64,000 nucleotides of DNA from an uncultured Pelagibacteraceae bacterium (GCA_902582475.1 CACHSH010000003.1:1-64000), one strand, 5' to 3'. Shown: positions 28,352 to 37,451, counted from the first letter of the stretch. The notes: generated from the sequence alone by a model not told the origin. A program made the numbers and translations.

Positions 28352-28837
28352 TTATATTTAAAAAATAAATTTCTTTATTTTAAAGATTATAGGATAAAAT
28401 GCGCCATAGGTAAAATGGGTTTAACATCAAGTAAAAGAGAGGGAGATCTGAAAACTCCTAAGGGAAATTTCAAAATAAAACTGTTGTTTTATAGAGCTGA
28501 CAGAATCAAAAATATTCATACTAAAATTAAAAAAATAAGAATAAAAAAAAATTTTGGTTGGTGTGATGATGTTAATTCAGAGGAATACAATAAACTAATT
28601 TATTTTCCATTTAAAAAAAGCGCTGAAAAATTATACCTGAAGAAAAATATCTATGATCTAATTTTGGTAACTAGTTTTAATTCAAAACCTGTAGTAAAAA
28701 AAAGGGGAAGTGCAATTTTTTTACATATCGCAAGCAGAAAATTAAATCCTACAAAGGGATGTATCGCCGTACAAAAAAAGGATTTAATTAAAATGCTGCC
28801 ATTTATTACTCAAAAAACTAAACTTATTATTTCTTAA
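28346..28837 (+). CDS. L,D-transpeptidase (YkuD) family protein
   Basis: A 163-aa YkuD-domain protein. The catalytic signature is FLHIASRKLNPTKGCIAV (His ... KGC, nucleophile Cys), and REGDLKTPKGNFKI is the usual first half. The family makes 3-3 peptidoglycan crosslinks or anchors lipoproteins. This member has no signal peptide and starts directly in the catalytic fold, as in other short alphaproteobacterial forms, so where it acts is unclear. Its ATG shares the palindrome ATGCAT with the divergent regulator, leaving no intergenic DNA. The 3' end overlaps yggS by 11 bp. Confidence 0.83.
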   Translation: MHLYLKNKFLYFKDYRIKCAIGKMGLTSSKREGDLKTPKGNFKIKLLFYRADRIKNIHTKIKKIRIKKNFGWCDDVNSEEYNKLIYFPFKKSAEKLYLKKNIYDLILVTSFNSKPVVKKRGSAIFLHIASRKLNPTKGCIAVQKKDLIKMLPFITQKTKLIIS

Positions 28838-29492
28838 AACTTCTGGGTCCTAAGATTGCAGAACCAATTCTTAAAAAAGTTGATTTGAACTTTAATGCAA
28901 TCTCGTAATCAGACGACATACCCATACTTAAATCCTTTAATCCAAGTTCGGAATTTAAATTAGAAACTTCCTCAAAATATTTCTCAGTATTCTCATCATT
29001 TGGAGGGATAACCATTAATCCTACAACATTAAGTTTATTCTCTTTTGAGCAATAATTTAGAAAATCTTTCGCATCTTTGCTAGAAATACCAGATTTTTGA
29101 TTTTCATTTCCAATGTTGATCTGTATAAAGTAAGAAATTTTTTTACCAGACTCTTCTTCATTTTTTCTCAAAACATCAGCTAGTTTTTGATTATCTAAAG
29201 AATGAATGAAATCAAATACTTTAATAGCTTTCTTTGCTTTATTTGTTTGAAGTTTTCCAACCATATGGATTTTTAAATCTGTATTTATTTTTTTAATTTC
29301 AGTCCATTTTACTTCTGCTTCCTGAACTTTGTTTTCTCCGAAATGATGATGGCCAAAATCAATGAGCCCCTTTAATTTATCCATCGAGAAGGTTTTCGAT
29401 ACACAAATTATATTTGGTTTACCTGAATTGTGATTTGAATTTTTAATATTATCTTGTATTAATTTTAACTTATTTATAGCTTCATCATTCAT
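28827..29492 (-). CDS. YggS-family pyridoxal phosphate homeostasis protein
   Basis: A 221-aa PLP-binding alanine-racemase-fold protein (YggS/PROSC family) that buffers free PLP and affects amino-acid homeostasis. The PLP Lys lies in NIICVSKTFSMD; other family segments are FGENKVQEAEVKW, HMVGKLQTNKAKK, GLMVIPP and DLSMGMSSDYEIALKFKSTF, ending in RIGSAILGPR. The start codon overlaps the divergent ThiE-like ATG within CATG. I see no catalytic function beyond PLP binding. Confidence 0.92.
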   Translation of the reverse strand: MNDEAINKLKLIQDNIKNSNHNSGKPNIICVSKTFSMDKLKGLIDFGHHHFGENKVQEAEVKWTEIKKINTDLKIHMVGKLQTNKAKKAIKVFDFIHSLDNQKLADVLRKNEEESGKKISYFIQINIGNENQKSGISSKDAKDFLNYCSKENKLNVVGLMVIPPNDENTEKYFEEVSNLNSELGLKDLSMGMSSDYEIALKFKSTFLRIGSAILGPRSFKK

Positions 29493-30072
29493 GATAAAAA
29501 ATAAATTTGACTTATACTTTATAACTCAAAAATTAAAAGAGCTTAACCTAGATTATGTAAAAAAAACAGGTGCAATTTTGATTTTGAGAAATCCAGAAAA
29601 ATTTAAAAAGAGTGATTTAAAACACTTTGGGAGAAAATGTAGTGAAAAAAATATAAGCTTATTTATACCTAATAGTATAAAAACATTATTTCTTCTAAGA
29701 ACAAATAAATTCTATATATCCGCTTTTAATAAAAAAAAATTTAATCATTTGAAAAAAATCAATAGCAAATTAAAAATAATGGGAAGCGCCCATAATGTTG
29801 CTGAAATTCACGAAAAAATAAAACAAGGGTGTGATTATATAATATTATCGAGGATATTTGAGACATCTGACAAGCATAAAAAGGGGCATTTAGGACCGGT
29901 AAAATTTAATCTTATAACAAGAAACTTCGCAAAAAAATTTATAGCTTTGGGTGGCATTAATGAGAAGAATTATAAAAGATTAAACCTTTTAAATATTCAA
30001 GGCTGTGCCTTGCTTAAAGACAAAAAAAAAGCCGGCAAATACATGCCGGCTTTTTTAAAAAATAACTTTTAG
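29491..30072 (+). CDS. Thiamine-phosphate synthase-like protein (ThiE/TenI family)
   Basis: A 193-aa TIM-barrel protein of the ThiE/TenI group. IMGSAHNVAEIHEKIKQGCD matches the GxSxH stretch, and DYIILSRIFET, HLGPVKFN and FIALGGINEKNYKRL follow ThiE. Several ThiE catalytic residues are not obvious, so it may be a TenI-like or diverged homologue. SAR11 bacteria are known to be deficient in parts of thiamine synthesis, so an intact ThiE role should not be assumed. Its last codons contain the hairpin that terminates the facing porin gene. Confidence 0.72.
   Translation: MIKNKFDLYFITQKLKELNLDYVKKTGAILILRNPEKFKKSDLKHFGRKCSEKNISLFIPNSIKTLFLLRTNKFYISAFNKKKFNHLKKINSKLKIMGSAHNVAEIHEKIKQGCDYIILSRIFETSDKHKKGHLGPVKFNLITRNFAKKFIALGGINEKNYKRLNLLNIQGCALLKDKKKAGKYMPAFLKNNF
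30025..30056. terminator. Bidirectional intrinsic terminator inside the ThiE-like 3' end
   Basis: Six A, GCCGGC, an 8-nt loop, GCCGGC and six T form a perfect 12-bp stem that ends in T on both strands. It lies within the last ~15 codons of the ThiE-like gene (plus strand) and 21 bp beyond the porin stop (minus strand). It looks like the main terminator of the highly expressed porin and constrains the C-terminal codons of the opposite gene. Confidence 0.9.
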
Positions 30073-30076
30073 TTAC

Positions 30077-31087
30077 TTAAAATGCTATTGATAATGATAC
30101 TGACGTCTCATCCATGCTTCTTCCAGAAGTGTAAGAAGAGTTTGAAACTTCAGCGTCAGCGATACCAATGACCATTCCGCCAATTGAGTAAGAAAGCGAT
30201 ATAGAATCGAATTCTTGTACCATGTTAGCAGCAGAACCATTAGATTTCATTGACTCCATTTCGTTGTAAGAAATAGATACGTCATCGTTTATCTTGTAAG
30301 ATATACCGATGTAGTCGTTAACGTATTCCGTTTCCGCAGATCCGCCATGAATTGACACTGCACCTTTTTGGTAACCAACTGATATTGGACCAGTTGAATA
30401 CTTAACGTATGCAGTACCTTCTTCTTGACCGTAATGACCTTGCGTAGAAGTCGCAGCTGAACCTTGGTCATAATAACCAAAACCAACTGATAGACCTTCT
30501 AGCATTGGCACGTTACCAGTAATAGTAATCTCTTTACCGTCATCAGAAGTTCCACCTAACTCTCCAGAAGTTCCGTTGTCGGATTGAGCATCACCAGAAC
30601 CAACATCTGTTGTGTACATAGCGTCAATTTTGAAGCCAGAACCAAGAACGTCAGCCATAGTTGCTCTAATACCGTAAGTACCATCCATACCATTAACATC
30701 ATCTATTGAACCGATTAACGCGTTAGCTTCTTCAAAAGCTGTTGGCGTTACGTCATCAATAGCTGAGATCGGTGATCCAGTTGATGTCATAGCAATTGAT
30801 GCAGTAGTTCCAAAAACGTTTCCGAAAACTAGTTCAGAATCGTTAAAGCCCATTGCATCAGTAATAGTTTGTTTGTAAGAAACAGTAGTTCCGTTATCTA
30901 ATTCACCAGAACCAGTTACAGATAATTCCTTATCCATACCTAATGGGTTTCCAGTTGTATGATAACCACTACCTTTCGTCCAAGTTGCCTCCATGCTACC
31001 AGAAAGTGACATTTCACCTGCGTTTGCAGATGTCATAGCCAATGCTCCAGCTAATGCAGACAAACCTACTTTAGTAATGTTTTTCAT
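30077..31087 (-). CDS. Outer-membrane porin (SAR11 major porin type)
   Basis: A 336-aa gram-negative porin-like beta-barrel. The signal peptide (MKNITKVGLSALAGALAMTS, cleaved after ANA) is followed by a sequence of alternating Gly/Ser/Thr/aromatic strands: GEMSLSGSMEATWTKG, SVGFGYYDQGSA, AYVKYSTGPISVGYQKG, ISLSYSIGGMVIGIADAEV. It ends in Phe, as outer-membrane barrels do. The ATG (31087) has a strong AAGGAG at the right distance; an earlier in-frame codon (31144) has no support. The gene is clearly less AT-rich and lysine-poor compared with its neighbours, consistent with very high expression. Promoter and 5' hairpin are listed separately. Confidence 0.9.
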   Translation of the reverse strand: MKNITKVGLSALAGALAMTSANAGEMSLSGSMEATWTKGSGYHTTGNPLGMDKELSVTGSGELDNGTTVSYKQTITDAMGFNDSELVFGNVFGTTASIAMTSTGSPISAIDDVTPTAFEEANALIGSIDDVNGMDGTYGIRATMADVLGSGFKIDAMYTTDVGSGDAQSDNGTSGELGGTSDDGKEITITGNVPMLEGLSVGFGYYDQGSAATSTQGHYGQEEGTAYVKYSTGPISVGYQKGAVSIHGGSAETEYVNDYIGISYKINDDVSISYNEMESMKSNGSAANMVQEFDSISLSYSIGGMVIGIADAEVSNSSYTSGRSMDETSVSLSIAF

Positions 31088-31105
31088 GTTTATCTCCTTA
31101 TTGTT

Positions 31106-31125
31106 ACGTTTATTTAAATAAACGT
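31106..31125. repeat. Perfect 20-bp palindrome in the porin 5' leader
   Basis: ACGTTTATTTAAATAAACGT is an exact palindrome. It lies 19-38 bp upstream of the porin ATG, just before the AAGGAG ribosome-binding site. In RNA it would fold into a stem with up to 8 base pairs and a small loop, like the 5' stabilizing hairpins of outer-membrane porin mRNAs; as DNA it could bind a dimeric regulator. Which of these applies cannot be seen. Confidence 0.75.
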
Positions 31126-31162
31126 TGAAAAGTACCTTAAACAAAGGTCTTAAATCACTAAT

Positions 31163-31168
31163 ATTATA
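31163..31168 (-). promoter_or_regulatory. Candidate -10 box of the porin promoter
   Basis: The minus strand has an exact TATAAT. Transcription would begin near 31156, giving a leader of about 69 nt that contains the 20-bp palindrome. No good -35 hexamer is present 17 bp upstream (TCACAT); that position is the edge of the TGTGATAT dyad, suggesting an activator-dependent promoter. Confidence 0.55.
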
Positions 31169-31186
31169 AGTTTAATGCTATTTTTA

Positions 31187-31211
31187 TGTGATATGTTGTA
31201 TAAATATCACA
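31187..31211. promoter_or_regulatory. Inverted repeat TGTGATAT-N9-ATATCACA between divergent promoters
   Basis: A perfect 8-bp inverted repeat with a 9-bp centre. It overlaps the expected -35 region of the porin promoter and includes a TATAAA that could be the -10 of the divergent DUF3576 gene. The arms begin TGTGA like CRP/FNR sites, but their spacing is longer than the CRP/FNR standard. An operator is the natural reading; the regulator is unknown. Confidence 0.55.
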
Positions 31212-31264
31212 CGAAAATTAAGGTTTTTTGCTGCTTATTTATGAAGTATGGGATAAAAAAATAT

Positions 31265-31810
31265 ATGGCCAATCTTTTTAAGATTTTAATCAAAATATTA
31301 ATGATCCTGTCGTTTACAGCTTTACTTTCCTGTGGCGATCCCCTGTCAGGATTACCTGGTGGATCTCGTGATACTCCAGAAAGTGGAAGGGAAAGGGCAA
31401 AAAAGAATCTAGAGGAAGGTAAAGGAATATCTCTTGGAAAAGCTATTGGAAGAAAAACTACCTACGAATTTAGTTCCTCAAATCCAATGTGGAGAGCAAC
31501 TTTTGATGTTATTGACTTCATGCCATTAGTAACAGTTGATTACTCGGGAGGTATGATAATAACTGACTGGTATACCGACGCTAATACAACTGACGAGTCA
31601 CTAAAATTTACAATAAGATTTTTATCTAATGAAGTAAGGGCAGATAGTTTAAAGATAATAATACATAAAAAAACATGCAATAATAAAGGTGCGAATTGTA
31701 TTGTAGAAAAAATGTCTTCTCCAAGACTTGAGCAAACCATAAGGTCAGATATAATTAAAAAGGCAGCACTCCTAGCCAAGGATGCAAAGAATAAAAAGAA
31801 AAAAAACTAA
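31265..31810 (+). CDS. DUF3576 lipoprotein
   Basis: A 181-aa lipoprotein with N-terminal helix KILIKILMILSFTALLSC; Cys23 is the lipobox cysteine. The remainder matches the DUF3576 pattern (LGKAIGRKTTYEFSSSNPMWRATFDVIDFMPL, VDYSGGMIITDWY). This uncharacterized alphaproteobacterial family typically sits directly upstream of leuS and lptE, as here, suggesting a role in envelope or LPS assembly (inference). ATG 31265 with GGGATAA upstream is preferred to the upstream codon at 31175, which would put a long segment before the lipobox. Confidence 0.85.
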   Translation: MANLFKILIKILMILSFTALLSCGDPLSGLPGGSRDTPESGRERAKKNLEEGKGISLGKAIGRKTTYEFSSSNPMWRATFDVIDFMPLVTVDYSGGMIITDWYTDANTTDESLKFTIRFLSNEVRADSLKIIIHKKTCNNKGANCIVEKMSSPRLEQTIRSDIIKKAALLAKDAKNKKKKN

Positions 31811-31828
31811 AAAAAATTCTATTATTCG

Positions 31829-34339
31829 ATGAACAAAGTTGATGTAAAAGAGATTGATAAAAGATGGCAAGATTTTTGGTCAAAAAATAAAAAATCTTTT
31901 AAAAATTCAAAAAAAAAAGAAAAGTTTTATTGTTTAGAAATGTTTCCATACCCATCAGGAAAGATTCATATGGGGCATGTAAGAAATTACACAATTGGTG
32001 ATGTATTAGCTCGGTACAAATCAATGAATGGATTTGATGTTCTTCATCCTATGGGCTGGGATTCATTTGGTATGCCAGCCGAAAATGCAGCTAGAGAAAA
32101 TAAATTAAGTCCTAAAGATTGGACAAAGAAAAATATTGCTACAATGAAAAGACAATTACAGTCCCTTGGTTTATCTATAGATTGGGATTTAGAAATTTCC
32201 ACTTGTGACGAAGAATATTACAAACATCAGCAGGAATTATTTATCGATTTTTATAATAAAGGCTTAGTAAGTCGAAAAGAAACTTATGTTAATTGGGACC
32301 CTGTCGATGAAACAGTTTTAGCAAATGAGCAAGTTATTAATGGCCGGGGGTGGAGATCAAACGCAATTGTTGAAAGAAAAAAACTATCTCAATGGTTTTT
32401 TAATATTTCAAAGTTTTCAAACGAACTACTAGAAGATTTGGAAGGTCTTAAAGAATGGCCTGAAAAGGTAAAATTAATGCAAAAAAATTGGATAGGAAAA
32501 TCTATAGGATGTGAAATAGATTTTGTAATTGAAGGTAACGAAAAAAAATTAAAAATTTTTACTACCCGCCCAGATACCATATTTGGAGCCACTTTTTTAG
32601 CTGTTTCCGTGGACCATCCACTTTGTAAAAATTTAGAAAAAAAAGAAAGTTTTATAGAATTTAAGAAAAAATCTTCTCAAGTAGGTACTACTGAGGAAGC
32701 GATAGCAAATGCAGAAAAAATTGGATTTGATACAGGTCTTAAAGCCAGACATCCTTTCATCAAAAATAAAAAAATACCAATTTTCGTAGCAAATTTTATA
32801 TTAATGGACTATGGAACTGGTGCAATATTTGGATGTCCCGCACATGATCAGAGAGACTTTGATTTTGCAAAAAAATATAAATTAGAAATAATTCCTGTAG
32901 TTAATTCAGAAAAAAAATTAGAAAGTAATAAAATGAAAGAAGCTTACACAGGAAGTGGGAAGATGACTAATTCAGAATTTTTAAATAATTTAAACGTTGA
33001 AGCAGCTAAAGAAAAAATAATTGAAAAAATCGAAGCTAAAAAAATTGGTAATAAAAAAACATCTTTTAGACTAAAAGATTGGGGTATATCAAGACAAAGA
33101 TATTGGGGGTGCCCTATTCCTATGATATATTTAAAAGATGGTTCAGTTGTTCCTGTGGAGAAAAGTGAACTTCCAATTACTTTACCTGAAAATGTGGACT
33201 TGAATTCTAAAGGTAATCCGTTGGAAAATCATCCAACTTGGAAAAAAACTAAACATAAAAAGACCGGACAAAGCGCTACAAGGGAAACTGATACTCTTGA
33301 CACCTTTGTTGACTCTTCTTGGTACTTTATAAGATTTTGTTCGCCAAAATTGAAGGATAGACCTTTTGATGAAAAGGCACTCAGCTACTGGATGCCTGTT
33401 GACCAATACATAGGAGGTATTGAACATGCAATATTGCACCTTCTATATTCTAGATTTTTTATGAGGGCAATCAAACTAAATGACAAAAAAATCAAAATTA
33501 AAGAACCTTTTAAAGGACTTTTTACTCAAGGAATGGTTTGCCATGAAACATATAAAAATCAAAATGGGGACTGGGTAAGTCCAGAAGAAATAAAGAAAAT
33601 TGATAAATCTAAGTTAATTATTGGAGCACCAGAGGCTATGTCAAAATCTAAAAAAAATGTTATTGATCCTCAAAGTATGATTAATATTTATGGAGCAGAT
33701 GCCATAAGATGGTTTATGCTTTCGGATAGTCCACCTGATAGAGATATACAGTGGTCGAATGAAGGGGTGGCGGCAGCAAATAAATTTGTTCAAAGAGTAT
33801 GGTTGCTTAATAGTAAAATTTTAGAAAGAAAAGAAAAAGAAAGTTCCAAGGACGAAAAGAACTTTCTTATAAAAATAAATAAGTACTTATTTAAAATTAC
33901 CAATCTTATTGAAAAATTTCAGCTGAATGTAGCAATTGCTAGTATTTACGAAGCCATTCGTTTTCTAGAAGAGAGCCTCGAAAAAAACATTAAAAATCAA
34001 TGCTTTTTAAACACTCAGATTAAGATCATTACAGCTCTTATGCCTTTTATGCCTCATCTGTCCTGTGAATGTCTTTTAAGACTTGAGGGTAAAGATTTTT
34101 ATTCTAAAATCAAATGGCCAAGCATAGAAAATTCCTTATTAATTGAAGAAGAAGTTACAATTGTAATTCAAGTAAATGGTAAGAAAAGGGGCCTAATTTT
34201 AATGAAAAAAGACACTAACGAAGATGAGGTTATTAGAGAATCTAGAAAAATACAAAATATTGAAAAAAATCTTAAAGATAAAAAGATAGTAAAAAATATA
34301 TTTGTCAAAAACAAAATCATAAACTTTATCACCACATGA
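31829..34339 (+). CDS. leuS: Leucyl-tRNA synthetase
   Basis: LeuRS (836 aa), class Ia. HIGH motif is [19 protein letters not shown] (HMGH at 47-50), the editing (CP1) domain contains [15 protein letters not shown] and [16 protein letters not shown], and the KMSKS loop is AMSKSKKN near 603. A C-terminal domain ends with [11 protein letters not shown]. The length is normal. It starts 18 bp after the DUF3576 gene and its end overlaps lptE by 4 bp, forming the DUF3576-leuS-lptE-holA operon. Confidence 0.97.
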   Translation: MNKVDVKEIDKRWQDFWSKNKKSFKNSKKKEKFYCLEMFPYPSGKIHMGHVRNYTIGDVLARYKSMNGFDVLHPMGWDSFGMPAENAARENKLSPKDWTKKNIATMKRQLQSLGLSIDWDLEISTCDEEYYKHQQELFIDFYNKGLVSRKETYVNWDPVDETVLANEQVINGRGWRSNAIVERKKLSQWFFNISKFSNELLEDLEGLKEWPEKVKLMQKNWIGKSIGCEIDFVIEGNEKKLKIFTTRPDTIFGATFLAVSVDHPLCKNLEKKESFIEFKKKSSQVGTTEEAIANAEKIGFDTGLKARHPFIKNKKIPIFVANFILMDYGTGAIFGCPAHDQRDFDFAKKYKLEIIPVVNSEKKLESNKMKEAYTGSGKMTNSEFLNNLNVEAAKEKIIEKIEAKKIGNKKTSFRLKDWGISRQRYWGCPIPMIYLKDGSVVPVEKSELPITLPENVDLNSKGNPLENHPTWKKTKHKKTGQSATRETDTLDTFVDSSWYFIRFCSPKLKDRPFDEKALSYWMPVDQYIGGIEHAILHLLYSRFFMRAIKLNDKKIKIKEPFKGLFTQGMVCHETYKNQNGDWVSPEEIKKIDKSKLIIGAPEAMSKSKKNVIDPQSMINIYGADAIRWFMLSDSPPDRDIQWSNEGVAAANKFVQRVWLLNSKILERKEKESSKDEKNFLIKINKYLFKITNLIEKFQLNVAIASIYEAIRFLEESLEKNIKNQCFLNTQIKIITALMPFMPHLSCECLLRLEGKDFYSKIKWPSIENSLLIEEEVTIVIQVNGKKRGLILMKKDTNEDEVIRESRKIQNIEKNLKDKKIVKNIFVKNKIINFITT

Positions 34340-34812
34340 ACAACATTAGTCTAAATAGATTTTTACTATTTTTGCTAGCTTCTTATTTTTTAATAAGTTG
34401 CGGTTATCAGCCTGTATTAAACAAGGGGAAACAAGAATTTACGATCGCAAAGTTCACATTAGATGGTAACAAAAGATTAGGTGGACTATTAAAAAATAAT
34501 TTAATTTTTCCAAAAAAGAATAAAAATAATTTAAATTTAAATATTAAATCCTCTAAAAATACGTCTATAGACACGAAAACTCAAACTGGCAAAATATTAA
34601 CTTATGCGGTAACTTTAGATTTCGAGATCGCTGCAAGTGAACTTGATGGGAAAACTATATTTTCTAAGGTTTATACTAGAAAAAAAAGTTATGCGGCATC
34701 TGATGTACATTTTAGAACGTTGCAAGGTGAAAAAAAGGTTGTTGAAACCTTAATTGAATCGGTTGCCAATCAAATACAAATCGATTTAAATTCAGTTTAT
34801 CAAAATAGATGA
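34336..34812 (+). CDS. lptE: LPS-assembly lipoprotein LptE
   Basis: LptE (158 aa) plugs the LptD barrel and helps insert LPS into the outer leaflet. It has a lipoprotein signal ending LISC (Cys22), then [10 protein letters not shown], the typical LptE start. The middle has [34 protein letters not shown], which matches the family beta/alpha pattern, and [21 protein letters not shown] is the C-terminal helix. Coupled by overlaps to leuS and holA. The family is weakly conserved, so context carries much of the call. Confidence 0.88.
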   Translation: MNNISLNRFLLFLLASYFLISCGYQPVLNKGKQEFTIAKFTLDGNKRLGGLLKNNLIFPKKNKNNLNLNIKSSKNTSIDTKTQTGKILTYAVTLDFEIAASELDGKTIFSKVYTRKKSYAASDVHFRTLQGEKKVVETLIESVANQIQIDLNSVYQNR

Positions 34813-35813
34813 TTTTAAAAAGTTTTATAGTCGAAAAAAATATTGCCTTATTAGAAAAATATTTTGCTACTTTAGTTTATGGCGAAAATATTGGAATGAA
34901 GGATGATATTAAAAATGATATTAAAGAATATTTCAAAGAATATGAACCAATTAATTTTGATCAGAATGAAATTATAAAAAATGGAAGAATCCTAAATGAA
35001 CAAATAGATAATACATCTCTTTTCAGTAAAAAAAAAATTATTTTTATTAATGAGATTTCTGACAAAATTAAAGATAAAATTTCTGAAATCCTAGAGAAGC
35101 CAAAGCCAGATGTTAAAATTTTTTTATTTGCACACAATTTAGAAAAAAAACTTTTTATAAGAACTATTTTTGAAAAAGAAAAAGAATTAGCAATAATTCC
35201 GTGTTATCAAGATAATGAAAGATCGCTTTCAGAATATTTGAGGAAAAAGTTAAATGGTTATTCAGGTTTAAGTCAACAGAGCATAAATTTTCTTATTGAT
35301 AACGCAGGTCTTGATCGAAAAACATTATCCTATGAAATAGATAAAATTAAGTCACTCTTTTTAGACAAAAAAATAAAATTCGAAAAGCTTCTAGAAGTAT
35401 TGAATAGTGCTAATAATTTAGATTTTAACGATATCAGAGACAATTGTTTAGGAGCAGAAAAAGAGAAATTAAATAAAAATTTAGGAAATGTTATTTTGCA
35501 AAATGAAGAGGCGTATTTTTATTTGAGTATTTTAGGTAATAGAATAGAAAAACTTTCTGTCATAAATGATGGTTGTAAAAATATAAATGATGCTGAGAAA
35601 GTAATTGACTCTCTTAGGCCACCAATTTTTTGGAAGGATAAACCCACTTTTTACAAGCAAATAAAAAAATGGGACACAAAGAAACTTAATGAAGCAAAAA
35701 AAATGCTTTTTGATACAGAAATTCTTATAAAAACTAAAGCGAATATGAATAATAATACTCTTATTAAGAATTTAATTGTCAAACTTTGCTATAAGGCTGC
35801 TTCTACTTACTGA
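34809..35813 (+). CDS. holA: DNA polymerase III subunit delta
   Basis: HolA (334 aa) opens the beta clamp within the clamp loader. The fold is AAA-like without a working ATP site: [34 protein letters not shown] (equivalent to the LL-GxE start), IIFINEISDKIKDKI, then the domain II sequence SLSEYLRKKLNGYSGLSQQSINFLIDNAGLDRKTLSYEIDKI and a C-terminal helical collar. It follows lptE with a 4-nt overlap, standard in alphaproteobacteria. Its 3' end overlaps parB by 11 bp. Confidence 0.9.
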   Translation: MILKSFIVEKNIALLEKYFATLVYGENIGMKDDIKNDIKEYFKEYEPINFDQNEIIKNGRILNEQIDNTSLFSKKKIIFINEISDKIKDKISEILEKPKPDVKIFLFAHNLEKKLFIRTIFEKEKELAIIPCYQDNERSLSEYLRKKLNGYSGLSQQSINFLIDNAGLDRKTLSYEIDKIKSLFLDKKIKFEKLLEVLNSANNLDFNDIRDNCLGAEKEKLNKNLGNVILQNEEAYFYLSILGNRIEKLSVINDGCKNINDAEKVIDSLRPPIFWKDKPTFYKQIKKWDTKKLNEAKKMLFDTEILIKTKANMNNNTLIKNLIVKLCYKAASTY

Positions 35814-36651
35814 GCTTTTTTGAAACTAATTCAAATTGGTCTAAAGTTTTATATTTAATTGTAATTTTACCAGAATTGTTTTTTTTATTAATTATCTCCA
35901 CGCTCAAACCTAATTTGCTTTCTATCTCATTTTTAATAAATGTTATATTTGGATCCTCAAGTTTTTCTTTTTTTATACCTTGCTTTTTTATTTTAGCTAA
36001 AGACTCAACTTCTCTAGCAGCAACTTTCTTTTTGACTATATTCTCTGCTACTTCAGAAGCATTTGGCATTCCTATTAAAGGTCTTGCTTGACCAGCTGTC
36101 AGTCTTCCCTCCTCTATTAGTCCAATAATATCTTCTGGAAGAGTTAGAAGTCGTAATGTGTTACTTATATGACTTCTACTTTTGGACATAAATTTTGAAA
36201 TCTTTTCATGATCATATCCAAATTCTTTGACCAGTCTCTGATATCCTTTAGCTTCTTCAATAATATTTAAATCTTGTCTTTGAACATTTTCTACAATGGC
36301 AATCTCTAAACTTTTCTGATCATCTATATTTAAAACAACAACTGGAACTTCATTTAATCCGGCTCTTTGTGCAGCCATCCATCTTCTTTCGCCTGCAACT
36401 ATTTCAAATTTATTTGTTTCGTACTTATGGGGGCGAACTGCTATTGGCTGAATAATCCCATTTTCCTTTATAGACGCTGATAATTCATCAATTTTTTCTT
36501 GATCAAATATTGTTCTTGGTTGGTAATTATTACGTAGTAAATCGGCTATTGAGACCTTGTTTATTTCATTTTGATTAATTTCCGACCTTTTTTCAATATC
36601 GCCAAACAAAGCTGACAATCCTCTACCAAGTCCTTTTTTTGCTGCACTCAT
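35803..36651 (-). CDS. parB: Chromosome-partitioning protein ParB
   Basis: ParB (282 aa) is a CTP-dependent clamp that loads at parS and spreads. The N-terminus has GLGRGLSALFGD and the ParA-interacting region; NNYQPRTIFDQEKIDELSASIKENGIIQPIAV and VAGERRWMAAQRAGLNEVPVVV (CTP-binding C and GERR motifs) precede the HTH (SKFMSKSRSHISNTLRLLTLP). A C-terminal dimer domain ends it. It overlaps parA by 4 nt. Candidate parS sites lie about 1 kb away in rsmG. Confidence 0.96.
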   Translation of the reverse strand: MSAAKKGLGRGLSALFGDIEKRSEINQNEINKVSIADLLRNNYQPRTIFDQEKIDELSASIKENGIIQPIAVRPHKYETNKFEIVAGERRWMAAQRAGLNEVPVVVLNIDDQKSLEIAIVENVQRQDLNIIEEAKGYQRLVKEFGYDHEKISKFMSKSRSHISNTLRLLTLPEDIIGLIEEGRLTAGQARPLIGMPNASEVAENIVKKKVAAREVESLAKIKKQGIKKEKLEDPNITFIKNEIESKLGLSVEIINKKNNSGKITIKYKTLDQFELVSKKLSK

Positions 36652-37448
36652 GCTGCGCTTCCCATTGATTGTTTTGTTTGACTAATGAACTCCTCTGCTA
36701 AATTTATATAAGATTTGCTACCTGAACAATTTTTGTCATAAATCAAACATGGCATACCATGTGATGGGGCTTCTGATAATCTCACGTTTCTTGGAACAAC
36801 GGTTTTATAAACTTTTTCTTTAAAATGTTTTCTAGCTTCGGCATCTACTTGTGATGAGAGCTTGTTTCTTTTATCGAACATAGTTAATAGTACACCTCGG
36901 ATACCAAGTTGTGGATTTAAATTAATCTTTATTCTATCAATCGTCTTCACTAGCTGAGTGATTCCTTCTAATGCAAAAAACTCTGTTTGAAGAGGTATTA
37001 GCAAGTCGTCTGCGGAGACTAATGACATAACTGTTAGTAGGCTTAAGGATGGTGGACAGTCGATAAAAATATTCTCATACCTTTTAAAATAAAGTTCCTT
37101 TCCTTTGCTTAAAATTTCTTTTAGTAAGAAGGCCCTATTTGCATCGTTTGCCGTTTCTACCTCAAGCCCTGATAGATTTACATTTGATCCTATAAGATCT
37201 AATCCAGGTACACTACTTTCTTGAATAGCACTCTGTACTGGTGTTTTGCCTATAAGAACATTATAGATGCTTTTCTCTTCATCATTATTTGACTTGCCTA
37301 GGCCAGTCGTGGCATTACCCTGAGGATCGAGATCGATTACTAAGATTTTTTTTCCTTTTTTTGCTAAGGCTGTTGCAAGGTTTATGACAGTCGTAGTTTT
37401 TCCGACTCCACCTTTCTGATTAATTACCGATATTATAGATCCAGCCAC
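36648..37448 (-). CDS. parA: Chromosome-partitioning ATPase ParA
   Basis: ParA (266 aa) is a deviant Walker-A ATPase that moves ParB-bound origins. Walker A is QKGGVGKTTTVINLATAL (residues 11-18 hold KGGVGKTT), then DLDPQGNATTGLG, FIDCPPSLSLLTV and LLTMFDKRNKLS. The C-terminus includes SHGMPCLIYDKNCSGSKSYINLAEEF. Genes rsmG-parA-parB, preceded by mnmG, form the near-origin cluster of bacteria. Confidence 0.97.
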   Translation of the reverse strand: MAGSIISVINQKGGVGKTTTVINLATALAKKGKKILVIDLDPQGNATTGLGKSNNDEEKSIYNVLIGKTPVQSAIQESSVPGLDLIGSNVNLSGLEVETANDANRAFLLKEILSKGKELYFKRYENIFIDCPPSLSLLTVMSLVSADDLLIPLQTEFFALEGITQLVKTIDRIKINLNPQLGIRGVLLTMFDKRNKLSSQVDAEARKHFKEKVYKTVVPRNVRLSEAPSHGMPCLIYDKNCSGSKSYINLAEEFISQTKQSMGSAA

Positions 37449-37451
37449 AAT

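Noticed and set aside
31175-31264. N-terminal extension of the DUF3576 protein from an upstream ATG.
   Set aside because: It would place about 30 non-family residues before the lipobox and would run through the operator-like dyad and a likely -10 box; ATG 31265 has a better ribosome site.
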